The translations under genes were made by a program, and so were the position numbers. Of a DNA stretch of 64,000 bases, positions 17,252 through 26,758 are shown in pieces; the first letter of the stretch is position 1, and each line of letters begins with the position of its first letter. Under the pieces are notes generated by a model that was given only the letters and a program-made list of their open reading frames with translations, ran no database searches and was not told where the DNA came from. This DNA comes from Proteus sp. FME41 (GTDB lineage Bacteria > Pseudomonadota > Gammaproteobacteria > Enterobacterales > Enterobacteriaceae): the NCBI RefSeq assembly GCF_014897315.1, contig NZ_JABUYL010000010.1, positions 1-64,000 of the forward strand. The letters run 5' to 3'.

Positions 17252-19039
17252 TTACCACCCATAAGAGACACCTCCTCCTACAACACCACGATCTTCCGTA
17301 TTCCATGAAGCGGAAATGCGAATAATTGCACTCTCTGTAATTTGATATTGAGCGCCGGTTGCAAATGCATTGGCATTACGATAATTGCCAGCTCCCACAC
17401 CTAAACTAAAGGTATGATTGGTAACATAAGGAATATTTGCCATAGCAGCAACAGAGGCAATACCCGCACTTGCCCTCTTATCTGCTTTGTCTATTTTATT
17501 ATCCATATTTTTAAGCGCGATATCGTTATCAATAAAGATATTCTTAAACTTATTATTGGTATATTCATTAGCAATAGATATCGAATCATGCTTTGATTTT
17601 TCAATATACTCTTTCAACGATTCATCTCTTTCATTAATAATTGTATTGGTCGTATTGATATATTCATTTCCTTTCTGAGTAATATATTTTTCACGATCTT
17701 TTACTATTTTTTCATTATTTCTTCCAATAAGCCCTTCGACCCCAGATGTTATTTTGCTAATTTCGCTATCTGTATAATGATTGGCATTTTTTTCTGATAC
17801 ATTGACTCTCTCCTCGGTTGAAGCTGTAATTTCATCCCTAACATTACCAACATATTCAACTATTTTTTTATCATGCTCATTAACTTTAAAATCAGTATAT
17901 TCTTTACCACTGTTTTCAACCTCAACAACCTTGTTGTTTGTATATTCTTTAATATTATTTTCAGATTCATTAATTTTATTATTAGTATACTTTTCCATTC
18001 CCTCTTTTATGTCATTAACTTTATTATCCGTATAACTTTCAACACCTTTTTTCATTTCATCTACTTTAGTATTTGTATAGTCTTCAACACCCGCTTTCAT
18101 TTCTGAAAATTGACCTTCACTATAAATATAGAATTCATTTTTCGCATCATTAATATAATTAGTCGTATTGGTTTGATGTTCTTTTATTTTACTGTCTGTA
18201 TATTGGTTCGAATTCTTCTCTGCGTTATCAGATAACGCCTTTGCTTTTAATTCACTTTGTTTTAATACTGTTTCATTCGCTTTCGCGATATCACCTTGTA
18301 TTATTTTATTATTTTCATTTATTTGATTATTTGTTGCTTTAATTAGTGTGTTTTTTTCTTGCTCAATTTTATTATAGATAGTTTTGGTATTATCACTAAT
18401 GTGTTTATCCGTCTCTCTAAGAATATTATTTCTTTCTTCTTTTAATTGAGAAACATTCACTGCATCAGTTTCTTCAGTACCTGCGGCAACATTAATAATT
18501 TGTCGCTGATTTTGATCACTCCCAATCGATAAGGTATTATTTCGATTATTACTACTTTTGTCGCCTAATATAATTGCATTACTGGCTGTTCCTGATGATT
18601 TACTCCCAATAATAACTGAGTTATCTGCGCTATCAGAAAGGCGACTTCCACTGCCTAAAATAACCCCATTTTCTGCATTATTAATTGCTCCTTTTCCAAT
18701 ACTAATTGAATCTTTATTTTCGCTATATGCTTGAGAACCAATAGAAAGAGATCCTTCACCAATCGCCATTGCTCCATTTCCCAATGATAATGCATTATCA
18801 CCAATTGCCGTACTTTTATGACCAATCGCTGTTGCATTTTCACCTTCAGCGCCTGCATTAGCGCCAATAGCCGTTGATTGATCTGAATGTGCCCACGTAT
18901 TATATCCAACCGCCGTAGATTCATTACCATCTGCTTTGCTATTTCCGCCTAACAATGTTGTATTATTGGCATAAGTAAAAGGAGATGAAAAAAGTATAAT
19001 TACTAATAGTTTCACCTTAAAATATTTATTTTTAATCAT
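17252..19039 (-). CDS. Trimeric autotransporter adhesin (YadA-like, type Vc)
   Basis: Surface adhesin of 595 aa. It starts with a Sec signal peptide (residues 1-24, ending TYA). A left-handed beta-roll head of YadA repeats (STAIG, NALSLG, GAMAIG, GSLSIG motifs, about 30-170) follows, then a neck (INVAAGTEETDAVNVSQL), a long coiled-coil stalk (about 200-525) and the C-terminal YadA membrane anchor ending in VSYGW. Part of the stalk is made of five successive 15-residue units with a YT-NK-V pattern. In P. mirabilis the adhesins AipA and TaaP belong to this class; I cannot tell which, if either, this is. It has a strongly AT-rich upstream region. Confidence 0.9.
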   Translation of the reverse strand: MIKNKYFKVKLLVIILFSSPFTYANNTTLLGGNSKADGNESTAVGYNTWAHSDQSTAIGANAGAEGENATAIGHKSTAIGDNALSLGNGAMAIGEGSLSIGSQAYSENKDSISIGKGAINNAENGVILGSGSRLSDSADNSVIIGSKSSGTASNAIILGDKSSNNRNNTLSIGSDQNQRQIINVAAGTEETDAVNVSQLKEERNNILRETDKHISDNTKTIYNKIEQEKNTLIKATNNQINENNKIIQGDIAKANETVLKQSELKAKALSDNAEKNSNQYTDSKIKEHQTNTTNYINDAKNEFYIYSEGQFSEMKAGVEDYTNTKVDEMKKGVESYTDNKVNDIKEGMEKYTNNKINESENNIKEYTNNKVVEVENSGKEYTDFKVNEHDKKIVEYVGNVRDEITASTEERVNVSEKNANHYTDSEISKITSGVEGLIGRNNEKIVKDREKYITQKGNEYINTTNTIINERDESLKEYIEKSKHDSISIANEYTNNKFKNIFIDNDIALKNMDNKIDKADKRASAGIASVAAMANIPYVTNHTFSLGVGAGNYRNANAFATGAQYQITESAIIRISASWNTEDRGVVGGGVSYGW

Positions 19040-19408
19040 ATCTACATCACCCTAAATTTAATAAACTCATATATAGAGTAAACTGTATTTTATTTTTTAC
19101 ACATTTTATATTTCATAAAATAATTTAATAAACCATAAAAACACTATTGAATATATATAATTACATCTTTATATAATTATCTTTATTATAAATAACATTT
19201 TTTACCTTCATTTATATTCAATATAAAATCAACAACTAAAGAAAAAAAAGAAAATAAAAAATTAAATATTTTAATTTAAAATAAAAGTAAATTATAATTC
19301 ATGGTGAATTAAAATATTTTAAAATTTGAGATGATGATCAAATAAAAAATAATGTTATTATCCATATGCTAATAACATCATAAATTTATATTACAATAAC
19401 AATTAAGT
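19040..19408 (-). other. AT-rich region upstream of adhesin
   Basis: About 370 bases without a credible gene. It is extremely AT-rich with many A/T tracts, as expected of an H-NS-bound regulatory region. I see no clear promoter consensus. Confidence 0.4.
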
Positions 19409-19442
19409 AAAAACCCCTAAACACATTTGCGCTTAGGGGTTT
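19407..19442 (-). terminator. Terminator of the CatB-like acetyltransferase gene
   Basis: Stem AAACCCCTAA (19411-19420) and TTAGGGGTTT (19433-19442). On the leftward strand GGGGTTTTTACTT follows. Confidence 0.85.
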
Positions 19443-19446
19443 AGAA

Positions 19447-20091
19447 TTACTCAATAAATTGTGATTCAGCAATTAATAATTTATCAATTGATGATTGACA
19501 TAAATAAGGTCTGAGCGCTTCAAATTTCTTTTCTGACCATTGGTAAATCTTTAAAGAAAGAAGTTGCTCAATAATGTTTGGTTCAAATCGATATTTAAGG
19601 TGTTTTGCTGGTGTGCCACCCACGATGCTATAAGGTTCAACATCTTTAGAAACGACACTATTTGCAGCAATAATAGCACCTTCGCCAATAGTAACTCCTG
19701 GCATTATCATTGCTCGCATACCTATCCATGCACCATCCTGAATATGGGTATCACCTTTGCCAATATAGGCTTCTTCGATTTTGTCCATAAAAGGATAAAG
19801 AGAAAACCAATCCATACGATGAGTATGATTTCCCCCCATTAATATGACAGCTTCCGCACCAATACAGACATAATCACCAATATACAATTTATCAATTTCC
19901 CACAACGATTTCCATTGCAGACTAATCTCGTCACCATAAAGATAACGAACAACAGACGCTTCAAAACCTTCATCCCAGCAATCACTGTAATAACTGTGTT
20001 GCCCTTTGATGATAATATTTTTATTTTTTACTGTTTCGTGCAGATATTCTACACCTGACCAATGTTTATTTTTCATAATATGACTCGCCAT
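19447..20091 (-). CDS. CatB/Vat-type xenobiotic O-acetyltransferase (hexapeptide repeat)
   Basis: Left-handed beta-helix acetyltransferase of 214 aa. Features shared with type B chloramphenicol and virginiamycin acetyltransferases are the early HSYYS segment, the GGNHTHRMDW motif with the likely catalytic His91, the hexapeptide coils (GAWIGMRAMIMPGVTIGEGA) and the closing VSKDVEPYSIVGGTPAKHLKYRF. It would use acetyl-CoA to modify a hydroxyl group of a drug or another small molecule. A second ATG at 20076 could be the start; neither has a strong SD. Single gene with a good terminator. Drug substrate not predictable. Confidence 0.82.
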   Translation of the reverse strand: MASHIMKNKHWSGVEYLHETVKNKNIIIKGQHSYYSDCWDEGFEASVVRYLYGDEISLQWKSLWEIDKLYIGDYVCIGAEAVILMGGNHTHRMDWFSLYPFMDKIEEAYIGKGDTHIQDGAWIGMRAMIMPGVTIGEGAIIAANSVVSKDVEPYSIVGGTPAKHLKYRFEPNIIEQLLSLKIYQWSEKKFEALRPYLCQSSIDKLLIAESQFIE

Positions 20092-20273
20092 AAGTTAAAT
20101 GAGTCATCAAAGAATGCTTAATTCTCCGATGATGTGTTCGCATTCAAAACACACCGTCTTAAGCAATTCTAGGTTGAAGCAATAAAGGATTATTTTTCAT
20201 CTTATTTATGACCTTCTATACGCTGCAATAAGCATCTGTTTGCTGTTTATCTGTATCATCATAAGCATTATCA

Positions 20274-20315
20274 AAGAAAAAGCCACGGATAATCTAAATG
20301 ATAATCTGTGGCTTA
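20274..20315 (-). terminator. Terminator of NADH:flavin oxidoreductase gene
   Basis: Arms AAGCCAC and GTGGCTT with an extended imperfect inner stem. On the leftward strand a TTTTTC run follows. Confidence 0.7.
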
Positions 20316-20320
20316 AAATA

Positions 20321-21412
20321 CTATTTAAAAAAATCTTTACTGCCATGGGGTGCACAACGTAAATATTGCGGTGCAACTTTTATGGTCTGCTTAAGTTTTT
20401 CTGCCGCATGCCAAGGCCAGCGAGGATCATATAAAATACTACGTCCTAAGGCGATAAAATCTGCTTGCTCTGTTAATAAAATAGCTTCTGCTTGTTCTGG
20501 CTCAGTAATAAGTCCCACTGCAATAACAGGCAGTTGCGTTTCATTATAAATCGCTTGAGCAAATGGCACTTGATAATTAGGGCCTAGTTTAATTTCTTGT
20601 TTATCTGATAACCCACCAGAAGAAACATGAATATAATGGCAGCCCAATTCTTCAAGGTGTTGTGTTAGAGCAATCGAACTTTCAAGATCCCAACCGCCTT
20701 CAACCCAATCTGTTGCTGAAATTCTGACGCCAACACAAACGTTATCAGAAACCGCATTTTTCACGGCAACAAAAACATCCGCTAATAACCGACTACGATT
20801 ATTAAAATCTCCGCCATACTGATCCGTTCTATGATTTGATAATGGAGATAAGAATTCGTGCAATAAATATCCATGAGCACCATGAATTTCAATAACATCA
20901 AAACCCGCTAATTCGGCTCTTTTAGCTGCATCAACAAATGCCTGTTTAATGACTTCAATTTCATCAATAGTCAAGGCATGAGGCTGATGGTTTTTGCCAA
21001 AAGGAATTTCTGAAGGTGCAACTTTTTGCCATCCATTAGGAGAATCTGGCGCTAATGATGCTCCGCCATTCCAAGGTAAATCGGTCGATGCTTTACGTCC
21101 AGCATGTGCAAGTTGTATCCCAACTTTGGCTGATGAATATTGTTTAATATTATCAACAAGCTTTTTTAACTCACAACCGTGTTGATCAGACCAAATCCCC
21201 AAATCTTTATAGCTAATACGCCCTTGAGGCTCAATCGCGGTTGCTTCAACAATGACTAAAGCAGCTCCGGACAACGCCAACTGTCCATAATGTATTGTAT
21301 GCCATGTTGTTGGATAACCCTCTTGTGCTGAATATTGACACATAGGTGCAACAATAATGCGATTATCTAACTGATGGGGGCCTAGTTTTTTGGGGGAGAA
21401 TAACAAACTCAT
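20321..21412 (-). CDS. NADH:flavin oxidoreductase (NamA/YqjM-like old yellow enzyme)
   Basis: FMN-dependent ene-reductase (363 aa) that reduces activated C=C bonds with NAD(P)H. The YqjM class signature is visible: Cys25 in APMCQYSA, the flavin and substrate His pair in EIHGAHGYLLHEFLSPLSNHR, the conserved Arg of GVRISATDW, and a C-terminal IALGRSILYDPRWPWHAAE. Cytosolic. The physiological substrate is unknown, with a role in electrophile detoxification likely. Monocistronic. Confidence 0.88.
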   Translation of the reverse strand: MSLLFSPKKLGPHQLDNRIIVAPMCQYSAQEGYPTTWHTIHYGQLALSGAALVIVEATAIEPQGRISYKDLGIWSDQHGCELKKLVDNIKQYSSAKVGIQLAHAGRKASTDLPWNGGASLAPDSPNGWQKVAPSEIPFGKNHQPHALTIDEIEVIKQAFVDAAKRAELAGFDVIEIHGAHGYLLHEFLSPLSNHRTDQYGGDFNNRSRLLADVFVAVKNAVSDNVCVGVRISATDWVEGGWDLESSIALTQHLEELGCHYIHVSSGGLSDKQEIKLGPNYQVPFAQAIYNETQLPVIAVGLITEPEQAEAILLTEQADFIALGRSILYDPRWPWHAAEKLKQTIKVAPQYLRCAPHGSKDFFK

Positions 21413-21760
21413 ATAAAGCCTCCTGCTATCAATAAGAATTTATGCAAAGAAAATATCTTTACATACCGATAAACGATTTAAATATACACATTAAGGCTAT
21501 AGGATCTTACTCACCAAGGCGATGGGCTACTTCACATAGTGATGATAAACGATATATTTATTGATAATTAGCTGTATTTATTTAAACCTTATATCAACTA
21601 AAATACGTCAAAGCTGTGTATTAAGCCACCTCGTTCCTTCAACTTATCATAAAGTTATACTTATTATTTTATGTAATAAGAAGTAAGAATTTGAATAGAA
21701 ATAAAATAAGAAATAACGACAAAAGATCAGCATCAATTGCTGATCTCTCTTTTAGATTAG
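21413..21760. other. Intergenic region, no gene seen
   Basis: About 350 bases, AT-rich. It should hold the promoter of the leftward oxidoreductase gene near its right edge with the 21413 start. Apart from the hairpin at 21723-21745, I see nothing else supportable. Confidence 0.4.
21723..21745 (-). terminator. Terminator of DUF2798 gene
   Basis: AGATCAGCA and TGCTGATCT form a tight stem. On the leftward strand GATCTTTTGTC follows. Confidence 0.7.
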
Positions 21761-22039
21761 TTAATCATTAGTTTTGGCTGGTTTAACCAATAAAAGTGAA
21801 AAACGTCTTGCAATAGGCAATACAAATAAAACAGTAGGAAAAGCAATCATCCAAGAAATCCCCCAAGACGTTAGCCAAGGAGAAATAACGTACATACCCA
21901 TTCCTAACGATTTAACGGTACTGATAAATGCAACAATACCCGACATAATAAAAGAAAGGAAAAAAGGAACAAGAAAAATCATTGCTCGGGTAGGAAGTTT
22001 AGGAATGCCTAAAAAATAATTTTTGTCTTGAAAAGACAT
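21761..22039 (-). CDS. DUF2798-like small membrane protein
   Basis: A 92-residue protein with two hydrophobic segments (IFLVPFFLSFIMSGIVAFIST and a second ending VLFVLPIARRF). This looks like the DUF2798 family of unknown function. The start at 22039 (MSFQDKNY) is chosen because GGAG precedes it. The upstream in-frame ATG at 22087 would add a Cys-rich leader without an SD. Confidence 0.7.
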   Translation of the reverse strand: MSFQDKNYFLGIPKLPTRAMIFLVPFFLSFIMSGIVAFISTVKSLGMGMYVISPWLTSWGISWMIAFPTVLFVLPIARRFSLLLVKPAKTND

Positions 22040-22329
22040 AGATAAAGACTCCAATAATACGATTGTACAACGGCACATAACTGCCAATACAACAGGCTTA
22101 AAAATAAGTTATATGCGTTGATTAACGTAAACGCTTACGAGTCTTATTGACCAAACTGAGAGCTAGTTTATTAATAAATTATTCTTTGTCAACTAAATTA
22201 TTCTCATTATCATCTAGAGTGTGGTTTACTCAATATACTCTTTTTTACTTTATATAAAATTTATTTATGTAAGAAGATAATTAAAATTAATAAAAATGAG
22301 AAAACATTATATCGCTTTCTCATTATCTT

Positions 22330-22668
22330 TTACCAATCTCTTGTTGCAATTAATTCTTCTATATCAGCATGTTCAAAGCCGTACTCATCCGCGATAATAC
22401 CAAAATTTTCCGCAATACATTCTCTTGCTACGGTTTCGATTTCGCTATCTTCTTCATCAAACTCTTCGGCTAATTCATTAAATTGATCCGTTGTTTCTTG
22501 AGTTAGAATATAAAGTTCCGCTACGTTTTTAGGTGAAGTGGCTTCAATTTTTAAACAAAGTGCCTTTAATAACTCTTGCCCTTTTTTTACAAGATGTGTT
22601 GGATAATAATTATCATTGTCCATTTCTTTTAAAAAATAATGCGCTGCTAGTACTTTATTTTTAATCAT
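22330..22668 (-). CDS. DUF5713-like small acidic protein
   Basis: Soluble acidic protein of 112 aa. The segment HYFLKEMDNDNYYPTHLV followed by a helical region and an acidic stretch (EEFDEEDSEIE) resembles DUF5713 proteins. The function is unknown. The start at 22668 has AAGGA 8 nt upstream. Stand-alone gene between AT-rich gaps. Confidence 0.65.
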   Translation of the reverse strand: MIKNKVLAAHYFLKEMDNDNYYPTHLVKKGQELLKALCLKIEATSPKNVAELYILTQETTDQFNELAEEFDEEDSEIETVARECIAENFGIIADEYGFEHADIEELIATRDW

Positions 22669-22829
22669 GACGAACATCCTTATCTAAGTATTTACCTTAA
22701 GATCATTAAAGCGCATTTATTATCTTAATTACGAAAATTATATTACGATCCTTAAGTAAATATCTCGCTTTTATTACTCTGAATTTATAGAATTATGGCT
22801 ATAAAATAAAAAATAGGCAATTAATTAAA

Positions 22830-23561
22830 ATGGCTAAAAAAACACGATTTACATTTCTTTTTTTGACTATTGCACTGCTCTCTTTTTTGGTTATTAATAA
22901 GTATTTTAAAAGCACACCTTTAGCGACATGGCAATTTTATAGCAAAAATGGTAAATATATTACAGGTCATTACTACCCACCAGCAGAAGATGATGCAACA
23001 GATGCGGTGATCTCCATTCCAGAAAAACCAGCTAAAGAAGGTTTAACAATAACCCATTGGGATACCTGCAGTATTGAACTGAATGCTGATAATAAAACAC
23101 TTTATATTTCTTATTTTACTAATGGCCTTATTCAAGCTTCTTTATCAACAAAAAACACATCTTATGTTGCATTAACTGAGCTATATTTTTATCAGCCTGA
23201 TGATATGCATTGGTCAATTAATCGATTAGAGGATAGGACATACAAAGGTTGGATTTGGGATAATGTTGCAAATCAGCTTATTCCTGTTCGTTATCAGGAA
23301 GATAAAACAACAATTATTGACGGTACAAAATATACTTTAATGCCAAAAAGTTATTGGCTATTTCAACGTTGGGCTAATGGCGTTTTAGTGGAAGAGTACA
23401 CATTAGATGATTTACCTGCGAAAGATGGCTTTATTCCTGATAGTGATAAACAACGACTGGCTCAAGCAAAAGCCGAGCTTCAAACTACCGCGAATGAATT
23501 GGTGAAACCATTAAATTTACCATTTAATTTAATGTTGTGGGATAACTCACTTTGCAAGTGA
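22830..23561 (+). CDS. Hypothetical membrane-anchored protein
   Basis: A 243-residue protein I do not assign to a family. One N-terminal hydrophobic helix (about 7-23, FTFLFLTIALLSFLVINKY) is followed by a soluble, Trp/Tyr-rich domain (TWQFYSKNGKYITGHYYPP, HWDTCSIELNADNKTLYISYF), presumably periplasmic. It has no lipobox. The many short aromatic beta-strand-like segments suggest a beta-rich domain. Divergent from the DUF5713-like gene. A terminator follows. Confidence 0.7.
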   Translation: MAKKTRFTFLFLTIALLSFLVINKYFKSTPLATWQFYSKNGKYITGHYYPPAEDDATDAVISIPEKPAKEGLTITHWDTCSIELNADNKTLYISYFTNGLIQASLSTKNTSYVALTELYFYQPDDMHWSINRLEDRTYKGWIWDNVANQLIPVRYQEDKTTIIDGTKYTLMPKSYWLFQRWANGVLVEEYTLDDLPAKDGFIPDSDKQRLAQAKAELQTTANELVKPLNLPFNLMLWDNSLCK

Positions 23562-23574
23562 TAATAATATGTGA

Positions 23575-23603
23575 AATGCTCCCAGAGGGTTGGGAGCATT
23601 TCT
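23575..23603 (+). terminator. Terminator after 22830-23561 gene
   Basis: AATGCTCCCA and TGGGAGCATT form a 10-bp stem around GAGGGT, followed by TCTG. The U-tract is short. Confidence 0.6.
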
Positions 23604-24284
23604 GACACAGAATGATTTAATTTATACTAAATAACACCATCTAACTTCATATAATTTCCTTCTAATAAAAATTAAATTCCTTTTAAAACATATAAATAAT
23701 ATTGTAAGAGCATAGATGAATAGAGTAAATAATTTAAATTTAATAAACTGTTGCACAACAAGGCTAGATTAAAACAATTTTTTTATTTCAATGAAAGAAT
23801 AAAACATTAATTTAATAGATATATTATCGAATAGAATTAATATTCTATATTTATATTATTTTAAATGCACTATCTTTTTTATTAACAATTAATGATTACC
23901 ATTTATAATATTTAAATAAGAAGTATGTTAAACAAGATATTTAAGTTACTTTAGCATAATCGTGTAAAAACACTTTCCCCTACAATGGATTAATAGCAAT
24001 AATACTATCGAAAAATATTCTTTTAAAATTAACATTAAATGTCTTTGTATAAGTAAAGTTAGAGCTAATGTGTACTTACAATTCTAATTATGACTATTTT
24101 AATCATTTTCATTTAATAATACTTTCTTTAAAAAATCATTTCTTTTTAGTAAAAAGAAATATTAAATAAAATCTTATCTTACATTAAGAGTTCATTAATC
24201 AAACCTTACTTTACATTTTATTATATTGCTCAATTTTTATTTGCCTCTTATACTTTCTTAAGATGAATTTAGATAGGTATTGTT
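23604..24284 (+). other. Long AT-rich intergenic region upstream of rppA
   Basis: About 680 bases with no credible ORF. It is strongly AT-rich throughout. The size and composition fit a regulatory region for the two-component operon that follows, but I cannot point to a specific operator. Confidence 0.45.
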
Positions 24285-24950
24285 ATGAATATTTTATTGG
24301 TTGAAGACGATTTACAACTCGGTAAAGCGCTTTGTCGTGGACTTGAAATTGCTGGTTTTCACCCCTGTTGGGTCAGGCTACTTGCTGATGCTCGTATTCA
24401 ATTAAGTCAACGCCCTTTTGATTTAATGCTACTAGATTTAGGCTTACCTGATGGTGATGGACAGGATGAACTAATTGCTCTCAGAAAAAGTGGTGAGAAA
24501 ATCCCGATTATTATCTTAACTGCTCGTACTCAAATGGATAATTTAGTACAAACTCTAGACTCTGGTGCTGATGATTTTTTACCAAAACCGTTCGCAATGC
24601 CGGAACTTATTTCTCGTGTAAAAGCCGTGAGTCGCAGAATGGCAGGATTTTCTTCACAAATATGGTCTATTGGTGATTTACAGCTCAATCCATCAAATCA
24701 TCAAGTCACTTTAAACGATGAACTTCTTTTATTATCAGGTAAAGAATATCAACTGCTATACGAGTTAATGCGTAATACTGATAATGTGGTACGAAAATCA
24801 GAGCTAGAACAACGTTTATTTGGTTTAGATGATAAAATTGAAAGTAATTCACTTGAAGTTCATATGCATAATTTGCGTAGAAAAATAGGCAAAGAGCGAA
24901 TTATTACCGTTCGGGGTGTAGGATATTTATTGAAAAAAGAAGTTAACTAA
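24285..24950 (+). CDS. rppA: OmpR-family response regulator (RppA-like)
   Basis: Response regulator of 221 aa. The receiver domain has acidic residues EDD (7-9), phospho-acceptor Asp51 (LLDLGLPDGDG) and Lys in LPKPFAMPEL. A winged-helix domain from about 125 ends VRGVGYLLKK. It groups with QseB/PmrA/TctD proteins. In P. mirabilis, RppA-RppB of this size affect polymyxin B resistance, swarming and virulence, and lie on the same chromosome arm as rcsB. The symbol rests on that remembered context. Overlaps no gene and abuts the kinase directly. Confidence 0.75.
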   Translation: MNILLVEDDLQLGKALCRGLEIAGFHPCWVRLLADARIQLSQRPFDLMLLDLGLPDGDGQDELIALRKSGEKIPIIILTARTQMDNLVQTLDSGADDFLPKPFAMPELISRVKAVSRRMAGFSSQIWSIGDLQLNPSNHQVTLNDELLLLSGKEYQLLYELMRNTDNVVRKSELEQRLFGLDDKIESNSLEVHMHNLRRKIGKERIITVRGVGYLLKKEVN

Positions 24951-26354
24951 ATGAAGATCCGCTCTTTTTTTATTTACACTATTTTCCTTCAAACTATCTC
25001 TATTGTCATACTTTGGGGAGTTTGGTTAGCGTGGATACAATTTGATTACCTTGCCGAATTCGAAAAAATTTATAATAAACAACAAGAGATTATTGCTGAA
25101 GGCTTTGCTAATACCTTAGAAATTGTTGCTGACCAACCTGAAGTCCTCAAAGAAATTGCACATAATTTACAAGGTATGTATATCGACGCTATGCTTAATG
25201 GTGAAGACGATGAATTACAATACTTACCTTGGTTTATCGCTTTAGATGAACATAACACGCTTATTTACACTAATAGGCCAGAATTACCAATACCCACAAG
25301 GGTGCTTTCGTTAGCATCAGAAAAAGTCTCTGTTGCGGGCGAAAAATGGATACTCTCCTTCAGTTGGGGAGAAAAACACAAAATAAAAGTATTTATTGGT
25401 GAATCTGTTGAAGATAGAGGCCATGTTATTGGTAACCCTGTTGAAGGCACATTTATTCCTTTCTTATTTATTCTTGCTACGGTTATTCTGGCTATTTTAA
25501 TTACAGCCTATTTTAGTTTACGCCCATTAAGACAAGCTGCAGAACTTATTTCTAATCGCAAACCTCGTAATTTAACGCCAATTAATGTCAGTCAACAATT
25601 TAAAGAAATACGTCCTATCTTTAAAGAATTAAACCAATTAATGTCAAGAATTGATGCCGCTAATATTCGTGAAAAACAATTTATGGCTGATGCCGCCCAT
25701 GAATTACGAACGCCTATAGCTGCCGTTATTGCTCAATTACATCTGCTTTCATTGGTGGATAACCTGCAAGAACGTGAAGAGATTATTGATGATATGAAAC
25801 AATCTCTTGATAGAGCGGCAGCACTTTCTCATCAATTAATTGATTTAGCACGATTAGAATGTGATGATTTTCCATTAAAAATAGAAACACTTGATATCTA
25901 TAATGTGATTGGTAACGCGATAGCACAACGTGTCCCTTATGCTATCACTAAAAATATTGAATTATCTCTTAATGAAGGCCCTTTTTTAACAATTAAAACG
26001 GATAAACAAGCCCTGCTCTCTATATTCAATAATCTGCTTGATAATGCCATTAAATATTGCCCGAAAGGTAGCCAAGTAGAAATTACCATTGAAAAACAAC
26101 AACCTAAAGTTATTAATGTTATTGTTCGTGATAATGGCCCTGGCGTTGCGAAAGAACATATCAGCGTGCTCTTTTCACGGTTTTACCGCGTTCCTGGCTC
26201 AAATGAAACGGGCAGTGGCTTAGGTTTATCTATTGCCCAGAATTTAGCAAACAAGATCCAAGCCTCATTAATTGTTACTGATGGAATTAATAATAAAGGA
26301 ATTGGATTTATTATTTCTCTGCCTTTAGAAACTAAACTATCAGACAGTGATTAA
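24951..26354 (+). CDS. rppB: Sensor histidine kinase (RppB-like)
   Basis: Inner-membrane sensor of 467 aa that partners the regulator immediately upstream (the start codon directly follows its stop). It has a membrane helix (about 10-29), a periplasmic domain rich in acidic residues (about 30-165, NGEDDELQYLPW), a second helix (about 169-190), a linker, His250 in MADAAHELRTPIAAV, and the ATP-binding N (LDNAIKYCP), G1 (VRDNGPGV) and G2 (GSGLGLSIAQ) boxes. QseC/PmrB type. The acidic periplasmic patch would suit sensing cations or cationic peptides, which is inference. Confidence 0.78.
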   Translation: MKIRSFFIYTIFLQTISIVILWGVWLAWIQFDYLAEFEKIYNKQQEIIAEGFANTLEIVADQPEVLKEIAHNLQGMYIDAMLNGEDDELQYLPWFIALDEHNTLIYTNRPELPIPTRVLSLASEKVSVAGEKWILSFSWGEKHKIKVFIGESVEDRGHVIGNPVEGTFIPFLFILATVILAILITAYFSLRPLRQAAELISNRKPRNLTPINVSQQFKEIRPIFKELNQLMSRIDAANIREKQFMADAAHELRTPIAAVIAQLHLLSLVDNLQEREEIIDDMKQSLDRAAALSHQLIDLARLECDDFPLKIETLDIYNVIGNAIAQRVPYAITKNIELSLNEGPFLTIKTDKQALLSIFNNLLDNAIKYCPKGSQVEITIEKQQPKVINVIVRDNGPGVAKEHISVLFSRFYRVPGSNETGSGLGLSIAQNLANKIQASLIVTDGINNKGIGFIISLPLETKLSDSD

Positions 26355-26379
26355 TAAATAGATTATAAAATAACTGATT

Positions 26380-26408
26380 AAAAGGAGGTATTAAAGCCTC
26401 CTTTTAAT
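26380..26408 (+). terminator. Terminator of rppAB
   Basis: AAAAGGAGG and CCTCCTTTT form a perfect 9-bp stem, followed by AATTT. It lies between convergent rppB and azlD and can serve both. Confidence 0.75.
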
Positions 26409-26431
26409 TTGGCGATAAACTCTATACAGAT

Positions 26432-26758
26432 TTATCCCCAGAAATTTATTAACCAACGAAGGCCAGCCGTTACAATGGCTGCACTCAGTACGATCATAAT
26501 AAAAGGTTTTTTTTGCCAAGTCAGTATGCCGGCAACGCCAACACCAATAACTTTTGATATATCAGAAAGTTGGTTACCATCAAAAAAGGTAGAAGTCATC
26601 GCGACTGAAAATAAAATAACAATCGCTGATAATGAAAGTATTTCTTTACTCCTCTGTGAAACACCTGTTTTACTGTTTAACAATATTCCAGAAAGACGCA
26701 TCGCATAAGTGCCAACAGCGAGAATAATAATTCCGGTAATAAGCGACGTGGTTACCAT
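26432..26758 (-). CDS. azlD: AzlD family branched-chain amino acid exporter small subunit
   Basis: Small membrane protein (108 aa, about four hydrophobic segments) of the AzlD/YgaH family. It starts TTSLITGIIILAVGTYAMRLSGILL. It partners AzlC to export branched-chain or related amino acids. Its ATG overlaps the azlC stop (TAATG), which indicates translational coupling. Confidence 0.85.
   Translation of the reverse strand: MVTTSLITGIIILAVGTYAMRLSGILLNSKTGVSQRSKEILSLSAIVILFSVAMTSTFFDGNQLSDISKVIGVGVAGILTWQKKPFIMIVLSAAIVTAGLRWLINFWG

Noticed and set aside
18655..18930. A 91-aa ORF within the adhesin gene
   Set aside because: It is an alternate-frame shadow of the repetitive YadA head, and the main frame has full domain structure.
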